Assembly (NCBI GenBank): GCA_051870875.1
Contig: JBJECG010000058.1
Location: forward strand, 18,097-82,096
Origin: Aphodosoma sp051870875
GTDB taxonomy: Bacteria; Bacteroidota; Bacteroidia; Bacteroidales; Paludibacteraceae
Direction: 5' to 3'
DNA length: 64,000 bases
Below the pieces are notes generated by a model that was not told the DNA's origin, searched no databases, and was given only the letters and a program-made list of their open reading frames with translations. This document shows positions 26,401 to 33,992 of this stretch, piece after piece (position 1 is the stretch's first letter; every line of letters begins with the position of its first letter). A program made the position numbers and the translations under genes.

Positions 26401-28453
26401 CGGAGCCGAGGTGCCGTTTACTCTACCTGCCGTATTTGCTCAGGCTGACAAGATTATAGGCATACGCACTTCCGACCGGCAGGATATGAGCGGAAGCGCA
26501 GCCACTCTTGTGCCTACGTTCGGTGGTGGCATGGTCGCTATAGGCGGGGTAGCGGTAAACAAAAATAAGATCGTGGTAGAGCGCAGAGGCTCTTCTCTTG
26601 AAGCTCGGGTGATATTCAATGGAGTGGCCGGAAATACGGCTTGGCTCGAATTATACTGTGTGGATCCCGTCTGCGGTGAAGTAAGTTACCGGTGCAATGT
26701 ACAGTTGTCAGAACAGAATATAACTCCTGAAATCAGCATCGTCACCGTAGATGCTGCGTCCGGTCACAACAAGGTCGTATGGGATGCGCCGGCAGACCTC
26801 CCTTCCGGTTTGTTTACCGATATGGTGGTGTTCCGCGAAGAAGGGGCAACGGGCAATTTTGTAGAGATAGGTCGCGTGCCGCTTGAAAACGGTGAGTTCA
26901 TCGACTTGCAGTCTGATCCTACGGTGCGTAAGAACCGTTACCGTATTGCTCTCATGACCACTTACGGCGGTTTCAGTACCATGAGCGAAGTGCACGGCAG
27001 TGTACACGTGATGCTCAACCGTGGTATGGGTGGCAACATCAATATCATGTGGTCGCAGTATGAAGGCGGCATTGTCAGCCAGTACAGCATCATGCGCGGT
27101 ACGTCGCCTGACAATCTCAGCGTGCTGGCCACGGCTTCTGGCTACGAATCAAGCTATACCGACAAGACTGCCGTAGAGGGTACTACATACTATTATGCCC
27201 TGTCATACAGCAATCTGTATGACAACGACTGGCAGCCGATGCAAGCTCCGGCAGCCGGATTGCCGGTTGTGTATTACGCTCCGTCGGCTGCAAATCCGGG
27301 CGGAGTATCCAATGTCGTGAGCTCCTCCGATTCCAAAACCGTTACTCTGGCGCAGTCGCTCAGTATCCTTACGCTTGAAAAGGGGTATCTGCTTGACCCG
27401 ACTTGCAAGACTCTGCACTGCTATGCCGAAATATCTCCCGCTAATACGACTTACCGTCAGGTGAACTGGAGTGTCGTTGCTGGCAGTGACCTCGCTACGA
27501 TAGACGCTTCCGGTGTACTGGTTTATACAGGTAAGGGCAAAAACGGCAGCGTTACCGTCAAGGCCACAGCTGCTGATGGTTCGGGCGTGTCCAACACCCG
27601 CAATATCAGAGTGTCGGACTTTACGGCCGAGATTATGGCCGAATCGGTGACCGTATATGCCGCTTATTCGGCTCTTTCTCCTTCCTTGCCGGGTGTGACT
27701 CTTACGGCTGTAGTACAACCTGACAACGTGTCGAACAGTGCGGTGGAATGGAGTGTTGCAAAAGGTGCCGGAATTGTCGGCGTCGATGCGTACGGATATG
27801 TCACGGCTCTTGGTAGAAATGGAACAGCCGTTGTACGTGCCACAGCTGCCGACGGAAGCGGTGTTTACGGCGAGATCGAACTGACCGTCTCTGGCTATGG
27901 CGATACTGAGTATGTGTATGTATCCGACATCAATGTCACGGCTCCGTATGTCAGGCTGGTGCCTGAAAACGATGGAACTGTCGTGCTGTCGGCAGAAGTG
28001 CTTCCTGATAATGCCGACAACCGCAATGTGGTATGGTCTGTAAGGGCTGGTGCTGATTTGGTTAGTGTCACGCCTTCCGGTTCCACGGTTACCGTTGTAG
28101 CCAAGGGCAATAGGGACGGTCGTGCCGTTGTACGTGCCACAGCTGCCGACGGAAGCGGCGTTTACGGCGAGATCGAACTGACTGTGGAGGGATTTGCCCG
28201 TACCGCAGTAGACGATGCAGAGCGGTGGCCTGCGGTTCTTTACCCCGTACCGGCACAGGAGTTTGTCAATATCCGGTGCGACTATCCGGTTGCGTCTGTC
28301 GAAATAATTGCTGCGGATGGAGCACGTCTGGTTCTGCTTGACGGCAATATCACTCATGTCGACGTTTCAACTCTTGCTCAGGGTGTTTACCTCATGCGTA
28401 TAACTTCTGCTGACGGTCTTGTCGAACTCCGTCGCTTCTCCGTTGTGCGCTGA
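20444..28453 (+). CDS. Giant multidomain cell-surface protein with T9SS sorting domain
   Basis: The 2669-residue product starts with a signal peptide (MKRLILLLSCAIFGVVSVSA). Residues ~80-400 have BspA-type leucine-rich repeats (AFDGCSSLQSVV, SIPSKAFWNFRNVTEV). Two blocks of FG-GAP/VCBS calcium-binding repeats follow (~885-1220 and ~1445-1780, with DFDGDGDIDI and DMNGDGYSDI). A PKD domain lies between them (~1355-1440, YTYEWEFGDD), fibronectin III-like domains near 1780-1895 and later, and three bacterial Ig-like group 2 repeats at ~2300-2580. The end, from LYPVPAQEFVNI (~2595) to the stop, is a type A T9SS C-terminal signal. It is likely exported by T9SS and attached to the surface, with an adhesin or glycan-binding role. 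No catalytic domain is visible. Confidence 0.85.
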   Translation: MKRLILLLSCAIFGVVSVSAHDFAIKNPRGDDGDSIYFNLVTTTGIENSPDVSSLAVTYPGDYVGSQSNFYKGIVEIPATVTHNGVVLPVTSIGVDAFRNCRNITELTIPEHVYSVDVNSSCMSEISNLEVLHWHPHRCAVSGSRRGGDLARTKLREVHCRRTVPGNVFNRCVSLKSVVFGAECDSIASESLNGTGIESLSLPTGVDRLYIGSSAFDGTRLQSLTVPDVPLVVASNAFDGCSSLQSVVWDAGSYSVEFNNSRGFFYGSSLEKVTVGENVRKLPVLAEIPALDTVIYNAREAVGGSLYRYPDYVSPATYVEFGDSVTSIPSKAFWNFRNVTEVQLPESVVSLGCNAFYPTTGITGTNAPFGPTVWLDRASCDTWSNVYLYAKYNDVELFGAFPGMELTGEAGGYLSYSFPETYCSEYGNRPLFRFSDGTASRQTVEMILPGTDIIYILPRQDKSNIRPSVVQPDGFSPDYDDNLSVRLTDTPLPSAITVQLMKPAVDAGYWQHAFVGYRLTGQTDDAFYEMTPSEDGGSFSFVFEEGAEFDGYVHFYNYDRNNADGYRPGRQYDLPVRPPSSPMVYTVAFLDDYNGVDVIGSSYDNVNPYISAVAVTPDFLVGFKEFSTVDYKVPYGAHIFNPDLGYLCANGNEGVIDDGWAVLPVVDASDASHLTLSFRHSFSKSSGIADMSVHCNVLVSTDGGQWDTVPVGYPEYGTGAQDYREVAVSLSLDRYISTHTRIAFAYYGTAECNLNWNIKDVHISSALCEEFGTETGIVQVAADFPESAMHFYDVGGTGKMDYFSSKRSGAAKRYNLYGRFQGVTNFGGSLLSIDNIDRSGTPELVSIVNDYDESPSLNICSLSGGKMAGIFPSGRFYNSRYTQLFDADGDGLTDIYVNYKESVHSIFYQQPDGSFIERKIETVTDPEEIRNAMFAQYGANPVARPSVNFSGASLAKAPRPAAAPVADGGNAMHAAAAPVFADDPVISIDLNMDGLPDLLNLYNGNAFFSLGDNRYYYGDFNGRVTAKDVSGDGIPDFIVYNESEKKVRLLIYEGEDSFSSQLLMQNFNITDVWCYDFDGDGDIDILLPFDYTSSSAYSYLVFFENQGNNTFRKRERSSSDVFRFVDCNDFDNDGKYEVVGVKGVSVPCEDNSGRYNYRYEYYLIECDGFKFTVPEIPFFSYTDEGSGYSSPLGQFGDYPRFVSGDFDNDGQTEFWLSVSDRADPFRGRFVTETANAAPARMAAPTFVEDAASGTLRVEWQLGTDPTAPACDLSYAMRIGTAPGQGDIWYAHANADGSRRRPGEGNASFNLFQMVNAYTWLPGEYYIAVQAVDPQGRGGEWSDDAVYTKKTLSAALAASPAELTTVDTVTVALSVPYNPGYTYEWEFGDDAVVVSQDTASARVTYTKEGAKTLSVSVTDADGRTSSAETVIDVFAVKLTSKYSSSDISGITADFDMDGTMELVGSFNGTKGLHTNDGNGNFSKAPGTFNSDLVPQNLAILDFNMDGLLDFIGNTNKGNVFINLEDLDFEYSTETFTKDGSSYYDDLFNMKNWVDINGDGFMDFCITSSTRNIYVNQGDNLTFNTLPISFHKNERIVALGDLNADGIPDAFVNGGNDGKRYFYHLNNGDGTFGNSVEVLALNGYVYSQNIILEDMNGDGYSDIVYLGYYDWSSKQTETAFILIGGPDGQFAEKVDLGMLLGERSKVLLFDFDNNGYIDIQSPLSVDPSQGKRNSITYFYPGMQWRTSVFGNVGYYMMFDYCGDINGDGRPDGLGIELSTKHTNTAPAAPANVRAVQDAGGVTLLWDAAADAETPATMMRYNVSLKRAGMSGDNSYVISPLNGGSDAAAIVPGYPYIRATRMSLPVDRFIAGEQYEFKVQAIDLWGEHSPFSATYTFEVSSVVNIIAPDETCVGSVVEVTYSGTETGIPEWELDGGTLVSQDGNSVSVIWTEPGIRQVTVTVGGISGTKPVIVRENIDMSFTLPSLVLAGAEVPFTLPAVFAQADKIIGIRTSDRQDMSGSAATLVPTFGGGMVAIGGVAVNKNKIVVERRGSSLEARVIFNGVAGNTAWLELYCVDPVCGEVSYRCNVQLSEQNITPEISIVTVDAASGHNKVVWDAPADLPSGLFTDMVVFREEGATGNFVEIGRVPLENGEFIDLQSDPTVRKNRYRIALMTTYGGFSTMSEVHGSVHVMLNRGMGGNINIMWSQYEGGIVSQYSIMRGTSPDNLSVLATASGYESSYTDKTAVEGTTYYYALSYSNLYDNDWQPMQAPAAGLPVVYYAPSAANPGGVSNVVSSSDSKTVTLAQSLSILTLEKGYLLDPTCKTLHCYAEISPANTTYRQVNWSVVAGSDLATIDASGVLVYTGKGKNGSVTVKATAADGSGVSNTRNIRVSDFTAEIMAESVTVYAAYSALSPSLPGVTLTAVVQPDNVSNSAVEWSVAKGAGIVGVDAYGYVTALGRNGTAVVRATAADGSGVYGEIELTVSGYGDTEYVYVSDINVTAPYVRLVPENDGTVVLSAEVLPDNADNRNVVWSVRAGADLVSVTPSGSTVTVVAKGNRDGRAVVRATAADGSGVYGEIELTVEGFARTAVDDAERWPAVLYPVPAQEFVNIRCDYPVASVEIIAADGARLVLLDGNITHVDVSTLAQGVYLMRITSADGLVELRRFSVVR
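27827..27885 (+). repeat. 59-bp repeat, copy 1, in the Ig-like region
   Basis: This segment is identical, apart from one base, to 28124-28182. It encodes AVVRATAADGSGVYGEIEL, the end of an Ig-like domain. Near-identity at silent sites indicates recent duplication or gene conversion inside the gene. Confidence 0.9.
28124..28182 (+). repeat. 59-bp repeat, copy 2, in the Ig-like region
   Basis: Second copy of the repeat at 27827-27885, 297 bp away, differing by one silent base. The distance equals 99 codons, so recombination between copies would remove or add one Ig-like domain in frame. Confidence 0.9.
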
Positions 28454-28576
28454 TCTCGTTGGTGTTGGTTCGGTCCGTAATGACAATGACATGATGGTAG
28501 GTGACTTGCAATAAGTCGCAGGTGCTTGGATCTGTAATATGGACTGATTGTTATTATTTCGTGCGTTACTTGTAGA

Positions 28577-28618
28577 CCAGGCGGTATGGCAATAATCATT
28601 AGTTGCCGTACCGCCTGG
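28577..28618 (+). terminator. 16-bp hairpin after the giant gene
   Basis: CCAGGCGGTATGGCAA (28577-28592) pairs with 28603-28618 over a 10-nt loop, with one G:T pair. It is 124 nt after the stop. The T-run is weak, so it may act as a terminator or only stabilise the 3' end. The other bases of the 28454-28809 gap hold only the next promoter. Confidence 0.6.
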
Positions 28619-28761
28619 GTTGCATGTGGCGCATTTGTTGTGAAAGCTCTTTGTTGTAGGATGTCTTGGGAAAAAACTGTGACTTACCATGGTATCAGGT
28701 CATGATTGGCTCGTATATGCTTATTATTTTTGTTTATGGCTGTTATTCCGGCGTTTTTTCG

Positions 28762-28769
28762 TAACTTTG
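28762..28769 (+). promoter_or_regulatory. Probable -7 box for the FKBP lipoprotein gene
   Basis: TAACTTTG fits TAnnTTTG and lies 40 nt before the ATG. No good TTTG is found at the usual 19-21 nt upstream, so the promoter is predicted from one box only. Confidence 0.5.
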
Positions 28770-28809
28770 CGCGGTAGATAGTTTGTTGTCGTATACACTT
28801 GTTGTTTTG

Positions 28810-29328
28810 ATGAAAAATATAGCATATACATTTTTGTTGTCGTTCCTGTTGCTGGCGATGGACGGGTGCAAGGAGGGTTTTGGTACATGGAAGCAGCTGA
28901 ACGAAAGGTGGATCGAAGAAAAGAGGTCAACGCTTGGTACGGGCGATCCGGACATCAAGGAGACCCGGATACTCCCGTCGGGTGTAATGATAGAGGTGTT
29001 TCACAATGGTTTCGGCCCGATACCGAAACCCACTGTAGATCCCTCCACTGAAATGTCGAGTACGGTGGTGGTGACGTATCGCGGTTATTTGGTCGATGGT
29101 ACTAAGTTCAATGATGCAGCCAACTATTCGATGCAGCTTTCCGATGCAATAAGCGGTTGGAGGGAGGCTTTGTCTCAGATGCGGCAGGGATCATCGTGGA
29201 GAATATACATACCGTATTCCGAAGGGTATGACAAGGATGGTTCGCAGGATGCGTACGGCAATTTTGTCGTTCCTCCATATAGTACGTTGATTTTTGACAT
29301 TGACCTTATCGATGTGACTAATTATTGA
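28810..29328 (+). CDS. FKBP-type peptidyl-prolyl isomerase lipoprotein
   Basis: The ATG at 28810 gives MKNIAYTFLLSFLLLAMDGC, a signal peptide with a lipobox-like end (Cys20); an upstream in-frame TTG would spoil this. The 172-residue protein has an FKBP domain in its second half: VVVTYRGYLVDGTKFNDA, then GWREALSQMRQGSSWRIYIP and the final PPYSTLIFDIDLIDV. It likely helps proteins fold in the periplasm. Several aromatic active-site residues of FKBP12 are replaced, so isomerase activity is not certain. Confidence 0.85.
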   Translation: MKNIAYTFLLSFLLLAMDGCKEGFGTWKQLNERWIEEKRSTLGTGDPDIKETRILPSGVMIEVFHNGFGPIPKPTVDPSTEMSSTVVVTYRGYLVDGTKFNDAANYSMQLSDAISGWREALSQMRQGSSWRIYIPYSEGYDKDGSQDAYGNFVVPPYSTLIFDIDLIDVTNY

Positions 29329-29365
29329 GCGCAGGAAAGCGGGAATATTGTTTTATATCCGGACT

Positions 29366-30586
29366 ATGATTAGGTGTGTGACCATTGCTTTTGCCCTTCT
29401 GTTGGGATTGTCGGTGCAGGCGGGGAAACTTTCTGTGGCGGATGTTCCCAACCCTCGGATGGAGTGTGACGCATGTTGGGTGAGCGATGAGGACGGTGTA
29501 TTGTCTGACAGCGCATTGGAGTATGTCAATGGTGTCATCACACAGCTCAACCGGCAGCTCGGGGTGCAGATTGCGGTGGTAATAGTCAGTGGCATAGAGG
29601 GTGACGATGAATATGATTTTGCATACCGGCTTTTCAATCACTGGAGAATAGGACGTGAAGGGTATAACGATGGTTTGCTGTTGCTTTATGCTGTGGATAT
29701 ACGAGCCATGAAGTTTGAAACCGGTTATGCTCTCGAAGGTCTGCTTCCCGATGCTTATCTTGATGACCTGCTCAACGGACGGATATTCCCGCTCATGCGC
29801 GAAGGGAAAGTGGACGAGGCTTTTATCGTTGCGGTAGACTGTATAGCGTCGCGTCTGACAACGGATGAGGCTCGCGAAGAGTTGTTGCTTGGTACGGCAT
29901 CCCCGGAGGTGAAAGCCGGCAATGTCTTGTCATGTTATCTTGTAGCGGCATTCCTGTGCTTGATAATAATCGCTTTGCTCGTCTATGCCAGGTCTGCCGG
30001 ACTGAAGGGTAATAACCGTGTGCGGTACGAATCTTTGCACGGTGTGCATGCCGTTACTGGTGTGATGGCAGTAATCTTCCCTTTGCCGATGCTTTTCATG
30101 TGGCTGTATGTGCGCCGGTTGCGCCGGACACAGCGGCTTCGTCCGGTAGTGTGTGACCATTGCGGCAGTTCCATGTCTTTGCTTCCCGAAGATGAAGATG
30201 ACAGGTATCTTACCAAGGCACAGCAGACTGAAGAGCGTATTGGCAGTGTGGATTATGATGTCTGGAAATGCAATGTATGCAGCCATATTACCTCATTCCC
30301 GTATGAAAACAGACATTCGCGTTTCACCGTTTGCGGGCATTGTGGTGCCAGGGCTTGCAGTATGGTGAACGACAGGGTGGTGCTTCCTGCCACTACACTT
30401 GCGCCGGGACGTGCCGAGAAGACTTATATTTGTGCCAATTGCGGTATGAAACATGTCGTGCCGTATGTATTGCCAGTTATAGTGGCTGTCAGATCATCGG
30501 GCGGAAGTCTCGGTGGCGGAAGTCTCGGTGGCGGTGGGTTCGGCGGCGGTATGTCGGGTGGCGGTGGTGCCGGAGGACGTTTCTGA
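29366..30586 (+). CDS. TPM-domain membrane protein with zinc ribbons and a Gly-rich tail (YgcG-like)
   Basis: The ATG at 29366 begins a signal peptide (MIRCVTIAFALLLGLSVQAG). Residues ~30-160 are a TPM domain (QLGVQIAVVIVSGIEG, HWRIGREGYNDGLLLLYA, ETGYALEGLLPD). Hydrophobic segments follow near 190-210 and 235-250. The soluble part has four CxxC pairs (CDHC, CNVC, CGHC, CANC), which look like two zinc ribbons, and the end is glycine and serine rich (SLGGGGFGGGMSGGGG). It precedes lemA, its common partner. TPM proteins have been linked to photosystem repair in plants; the bacterial role is unclear. Confidence 0.85.
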   Translation: MIRCVTIAFALLLGLSVQAGKLSVADVPNPRMECDACWVSDEDGVLSDSALEYVNGVITQLNRQLGVQIAVVIVSGIEGDDEYDFAYRLFNHWRIGREGYNDGLLLLYAVDIRAMKFETGYALEGLLPDAYLDDLLNGRIFPLMREGKVDEAFIVAVDCIASRLTTDEAREELLLGTASPEVKAGNVLSCYLVAAFLCLIIIALLVYARSAGLKGNNRVRYESLHGVHAVTGVMAVIFPLPMLFMWLYVRRLRRTQRLRPVVCDHCGSSMSLLPEDEDDRYLTKAQQTEERIGSVDYDVWKCNVCSHITSFPYENRHSRFTVCGHCGARACSMVNDRVVLPATTLAPGRAEKTYICANCGMKHVVPYVLPVIVAVRSSGGSLGGGSLGGGGFGGGMSGGGGAGGRF

Positions 30587-30853
30587 CCGTACCCGTATGG
30601 TTCACAAGTATACGCAAAAAGTGGATGCCAAATGAGTTTGTCCGTATTTCCGGATGATTTCTGATGTATGGAAGAAGTAATCTGGTGGGTCGCATGGCTG
30701 GTGGATAGATAGAGTGGCGGAAAGCACCGGAAAGACTGCAAATCCGTTGCAGCCCGGAAGTGTGCCGGATTGCATGGAATTATACAAACTGGTTCTTGCA
30801 AGTTGGGTATGCAATTCAGGTTTATTTGTTAAATATTTATTTCTTTGGATTTT

Positions 30854-31444
30854 ATGAAAAAGTCGACTCTTGTTGTTATCATTATAGTTGCTGTAGTCGC
30901 AATTATTGCAGTATGGTGTGTCAACGGCTACAATCGTCTTGTTGTAGCCCAGGAGGCAGTTACTACCGAATGGAGCAATGTGGAAAGTCAGTATCAGCGT
31001 CGTTCTGATCTGATTCCCAATTTGGTGTCTGTCGTCAAAGGCTATGCTGCCCATGAAAGCGGGACGCTTGAGGCTGTGGTTGCAGCCCGTTCGCGTGCCA
31101 CTCAGGTGACTGTGGATGCTGATGCCATTGACGAGGAGGCCATAGCCGGTTTCCAGAATGCGCAAAGCGAAGTGGGGGCTGCTGTCGGGCGTTTGCTGGT
31201 GATTGCCGAAAACTATCCCGAGTTGAAGGCTGACCGGAATTTCCTCGCACTTCAGGAACAGCTCGAAGGTACGGAAAACAGGATACAGGTAGCCCGTTCC
31301 CGGTTCAATGAAACTGCCAGGGTGTACAATACTTCCATTCGCCGGTTCCCTGCAAATATTATTGCCGGAATGTTCGGTTTCGACCAGACTGCCTATTTTA
31401 AGGCCGATGAAGCGGCTGCCGGGGCTCCTGTGGTGCAGTTCTGA
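30854..31444 (+). CDS. lemA: LemA family protein
   Basis: The 196-residue protein has one N-terminal membrane segment (STLVVIIIVAVVAIIAVWCV) and then LemA signatures: EWSNVESQYQRRSDLIPNLV, ENYPELKADRNFLALQEQLEGTE split over the chain, and FNETARVYNTSIRRFPANI. The ATG at 30854 is used because the in-frame TTG upstream adds only MDF. LemA and TPM genes are often adjacent in Bacteroidota; the function is not settled. Confidence 0.93.
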   Translation: MKKSTLVVIIIVAVVAIIAVWCVNGYNRLVVAQEAVTTEWSNVESQYQRRSDLIPNLVSVVKGYAAHESGTLEAVVAARSRATQVTVDADAIDEEAIAGFQNAQSEVGAAVGRLLVIAENYPELKADRNFLALQEQLEGTENRIQVARSRFNETARVYNTSIRRFPANIIAGMFGFDQTAYFKADEAAAGAPVVQF

Positions 31445-31547
31445 TGTCGTGTTGCCAGGGCAGGCTATACCTTCTTGTTGTTATGATGGTTATGCTACCC
31501 GGACTGATGTTGTGAAATAATTTTTGTGAGTTACATATTTGTTGTTT

Positions 31548-32249
31548 ATGGAAAGATGCTGTAGATTTTTCACCTCTGTTGTGATGTTGTTGGCGTGTAT
31601 GGCCGTGTCGGCCCAGAAGCTGGGCTTTATCGGTGGCCCGTCGCTCAATCATGGTACTATTCTGACTTCTGATGATAAGGCGTCATACTTGTCCATACCG
31701 GGTGGAGGCCTGCACGCAGGCTTGATATTCGATATGGATATTACAAACCGTTGGGGGTTCGACGTATCGGTAATGTATGAAATGCGTACCATGCGGTGGA
31801 ATCTGAATTACGAAGGGGTCGATACCGCCACAATGTTCAAGCGTCAGATAGGTTATCTGAATGTACCGTTCCACTTCTTTGTCAATTTCCCTGTACGTGA
31901 CGGTTTCCGTTTGTCGCTTTTCCTTGGCCCTGTTTTTACATGCGGGCTGCATGCCACAGACTGGGCTTGGCTTATGACTGACACCCGCCGTCCGGTCACG
32001 TATGCCAAAGATAAGATTTTTGACAGAAAGGAAGACGGACGCATCGTGAGATGTGAAGCGGCGGCCGAAATAGGTCTGGCCATGAAGTGGCGGAACTGGC
32101 AGGGTCGGGTATCGTATCAATACGGATTCAATAATCTGACGCTGAAGTCATATCGTTACACGCTCCCTTCTCCCGCCGGTACAGTCAATTATCTTACGCA
32201 AGGTACACTAAAATTGTCTGTTGCATACCTTTTTGATTTGCGTAAGTAA
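31548..32249 (+). CDS. Outer-membrane beta-barrel protein (PorT-like)
   Basis: The 233-residue product begins with a signal peptide (MERCCRFFTSVVMLLACMAVSAQ), then has alternating hydrophobic strands such as LGFIGGPSLNHGTIL and RLSLFLGPVFTCGL, and ends LKLSVAYLFDLRK with a near-terminal aromatic residue. This resembles the small OmpA-like/PorT barrels of the phylum. It probably sits in the outer membrane; its cargo is unknown. Confidence 0.75.
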   Translation: MERCCRFFTSVVMLLACMAVSAQKLGFIGGPSLNHGTILTSDDKASYLSIPGGGLHAGLIFDMDITNRWGFDVSVMYEMRTMRWNLNYEGVDTATMFKRQIGYLNVPFHFFVNFPVRDGFRLSLFLGPVFTCGLHATDWAWLMTDTRRPVTYAKDKIFDRKEDGRIVRCEAAAEIGLAMKWRNWQGRVSYQYGFNNLTLKSYRYTLPSPAGTVNYLTQGTLKLSVAYLFDLRK

Positions 32250-32268
32250 AATATTATACGTAACTTTG
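32237..32268 (+). promoter_or_regulatory. Promoter of the aldolase gene, overlapping the barrel gene's end
   Basis: TTTG (32237-32240) and TAACTTTG (32261-32268) with a 20-nt spacer form a perfect phylum-type promoter. The -33 box lies inside the last codons of the preceding gene. Confidence 0.82.
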
Positions 32269-32354
32269 TTGTGTTGATTCCCGATGTTTGGCGGACAAAA
32301 TGCAGGCTCGTGTTTTTTATGATAGTGTCAATCCATTATTAAATCTAATATATC

Positions 32355-33353
32355 ATGGTAAGTTACAAAGAATTAGGCCTTGTCAACTCTCGCGAGATGT
32401 TCAAGGGTGCCATTGATGGCGGTTATGCTATTCCTGCTTTCAATTTCAACAATATGGAGCAGTTGCAGTCTATCATTCAGGCTTGTGCCGAAACCAAATC
32501 GCCTGTCATCCTGCAGGTGTCGAGCGGAGCACGTAAGTATGCCAACCAGACACTCCTTCGCTATATGGCCCAAGGTGCTGTAGAATATGCAAAAGAGCTC
32601 GGATGGGAAAATCCGCAGATCTGTCTCCACCTCGACCATGGTGACACTTTCGAACTCTGTAAAAGCTGCGTGGATATGGGCTTCTCTTCTGTTATGATTG
32701 ACGGTTCTTCTCATTCTTTCGATGAAAACTGTGAGTTGACAAAGAAAGTCGTTGAATATGCTCACCAGTATGGCGTTACCGTTGAAGGTGAACTGGGCGT
32801 GTTGGCAGGCATCGAGGACGATGTTCACGCCGAGTCACACACATATACCCGTCCTGAAGAAGTTGAAGAGTTTGTAAAGCGTACAGGCGTTGACTCTCTT
32901 GCCATATCTATCGGTACGTCTCATGGCGCCAACAAGTTCACACCTGCACAGTGTACCCGCGATGAAAATGGCAAACTGGTGCCTCCGCCTCTCCGCTTCG
33001 ACATACTGAAAGAGGTGGAACGCCGTCTCCCCGGATTCCCCATCGTGCTTCACGGATCTTCTTCCGTGCCCCAGGAGTACGTCGAAACCATCAATGCCCA
33101 CGGCGGAAAACTGAAAGATGCAATAGGTATTCCTGAAGAGCAGCTTCGCGAAGCTGCAAAATCGGCTGTTTGCAAAATCAACATTGATTCCGACGGTCGT
33201 CTTGCAATGACTGCTACCGTACGCAAATTCTTTGATGAGTCTCCGGACAAGTTCGACCCGCGTCAGTATCTCGGCCCGGCCCGTGATGAACTCAAGAGAC
33301 TTTACATGCACAAAGTGCAGAATGTGCTCGGTTCTGCCGGTAAAGCTCAATAA
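32355..33353 (+). CDS. fba: Class II fructose-bisphosphate aldolase
   Basis: The 332-residue zinc enzyme splits fructose 1,6-bisphosphate into two triose phosphates in glycolysis and runs backward in gluconeogenesis. HLDHG (92-96) holds the zinc ligand H95 and the catalytic D94, and EGELGVLAG, SIGTSHG and LHGSSSVP form the phosphate and cation sites. The sequence is close to the long class IIB enzymes of Bacteroidota. It has its own promoter and terminator, so it is a single transcription unit. Confidence 0.96.
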   Translation: MVSYKELGLVNSREMFKGAIDGGYAIPAFNFNNMEQLQSIIQACAETKSPVILQVSSGARKYANQTLLRYMAQGAVEYAKELGWENPQICLHLDHGDTFELCKSCVDMGFSSVMIDGSSHSFDENCELTKKVVEYAHQYGVTVEGELGVLAGIEDDVHAESHTYTRPEEVEEFVKRTGVDSLAISIGTSHGANKFTPAQCTRDENGKLVPPPLRFDILKEVERRLPGFPIVLHGSSSVPQEYVETINAHGGKLKDAIGIPEEQLREAAKSAVCKINIDSDGRLAMTATVRKFFDESPDKFDPRQYLGPARDELKRLYMHKVQNVLGSAGKAQ

Positions 33354-33370
33354 ATGACTATACTCTGTAT

Positions 33371-33412
33371 AAGGCCAATTTGTCCGCATTGGGCAGATTG
33401 GCCTTGTTTTTT
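33371..33412 (+). terminator. Rho-independent terminator of fba
   Basis: AAGGCCAATTTGTCC (33371-33385) pairs with 33391-33405 over a 5-nt loop, with two G:T pairs, followed by GTTTTTT. It lies 17 nt after the aldolase stop. No credible gene is seen from here to 33782. Confidence 0.92.
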
Positions 33413-33726
33413 ATGAATGTCGCATGTGTGGCTTTTGTGGATTGCTCTTGTGAATGCTGCATTTTTCAGGAATATCTGTCGGGCAATTTATATTTTTCCG
33501 TAATTCTGGAAGACTTTTATAACCTCTTTATTTCTAAGAGGTTTGAGAGAAAGGCTAAAATCGAGGTAACGAATTGGCAACCGTGTTTATTTCTGCGCTT
33601 TGCTGTGAGTTGCTGTCAATGTCTCTCGTCTTGGTGCAAAGGTAATTCAAAACCATCGAAAGTACAAGTATGATTGCAGCAAATTCAGTATATAACTTTT
33701 TCTCGACAAAATAATTCTTCCATCCT

Positions 33727-33757
33727 TTTGTTGGGTGAAGAATTATCACTATATTTG
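33727..33757 (+). promoter_or_regulatory. Promoter of the restriction-modification island
   Basis: TTTG (33727-33730), a 19-nt spacer and TATATTTG (33750-33757) form a perfect consensus promoter 25 nt before the small regulator gene, which likely leads the island's transcript. Confidence 0.82.
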
Positions 33758-33782
33758 CGGTTAGATAACAAATTTTATCGAC

Positions 33783-33992
33783 ATGGAAACTGATATAAAC
33801 CGATTAAAAGTAGTTTTAGCAGAAAAGAAACGGACAAATAAATGGTTATGTGAGCAACTAAATGTGAATCCATCAACCGTATCAAAATGGTGTACGAATA
33901 GTTCTCAACCAGATTTGCCTACTTTAGTTAAAATTGCCAAGTTATTGGAAGTTAATGTTGATGATTTGCTAAATACCAAAATTGAAATCTGA
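33783..33992 (+). CDS. XRE-family helix-turn-helix regulator
   Basis: The 69-residue protein is almost all one HTH domain: NKWLCEQLNVNPSTVSKWCTN is the two-helix core and QPDLPTLVKIAKLLEVNVDDLL the closing helices. It is like the controllers that delay restriction until methylation is established. Its TGA overlaps the ATG of mod by one base, so both are co-translated. It probably regulates the promoter just upstream of itself. Confidence 0.85.
   Translation: METDINRLKVVLAEKKRTNKWLCEQLNVNPSTVSKWCTNSSQPDLPTLVKIAKLLEVNVDDLLNTKIEI

Noticed and set aside
27203..28357. A 384-codon open frame on the minus strand inside the giant gene
   Set aside because: It is opposite a gene with clear domain matches, has no known motif, and its composition fits a shadow of a GC-rich coding strand.
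33380..33673. A 97-codon frame after the aldolase gene
   Set aside because: It starts inside the fba terminator, has no known motif and shows no ribosome or promoter signal.
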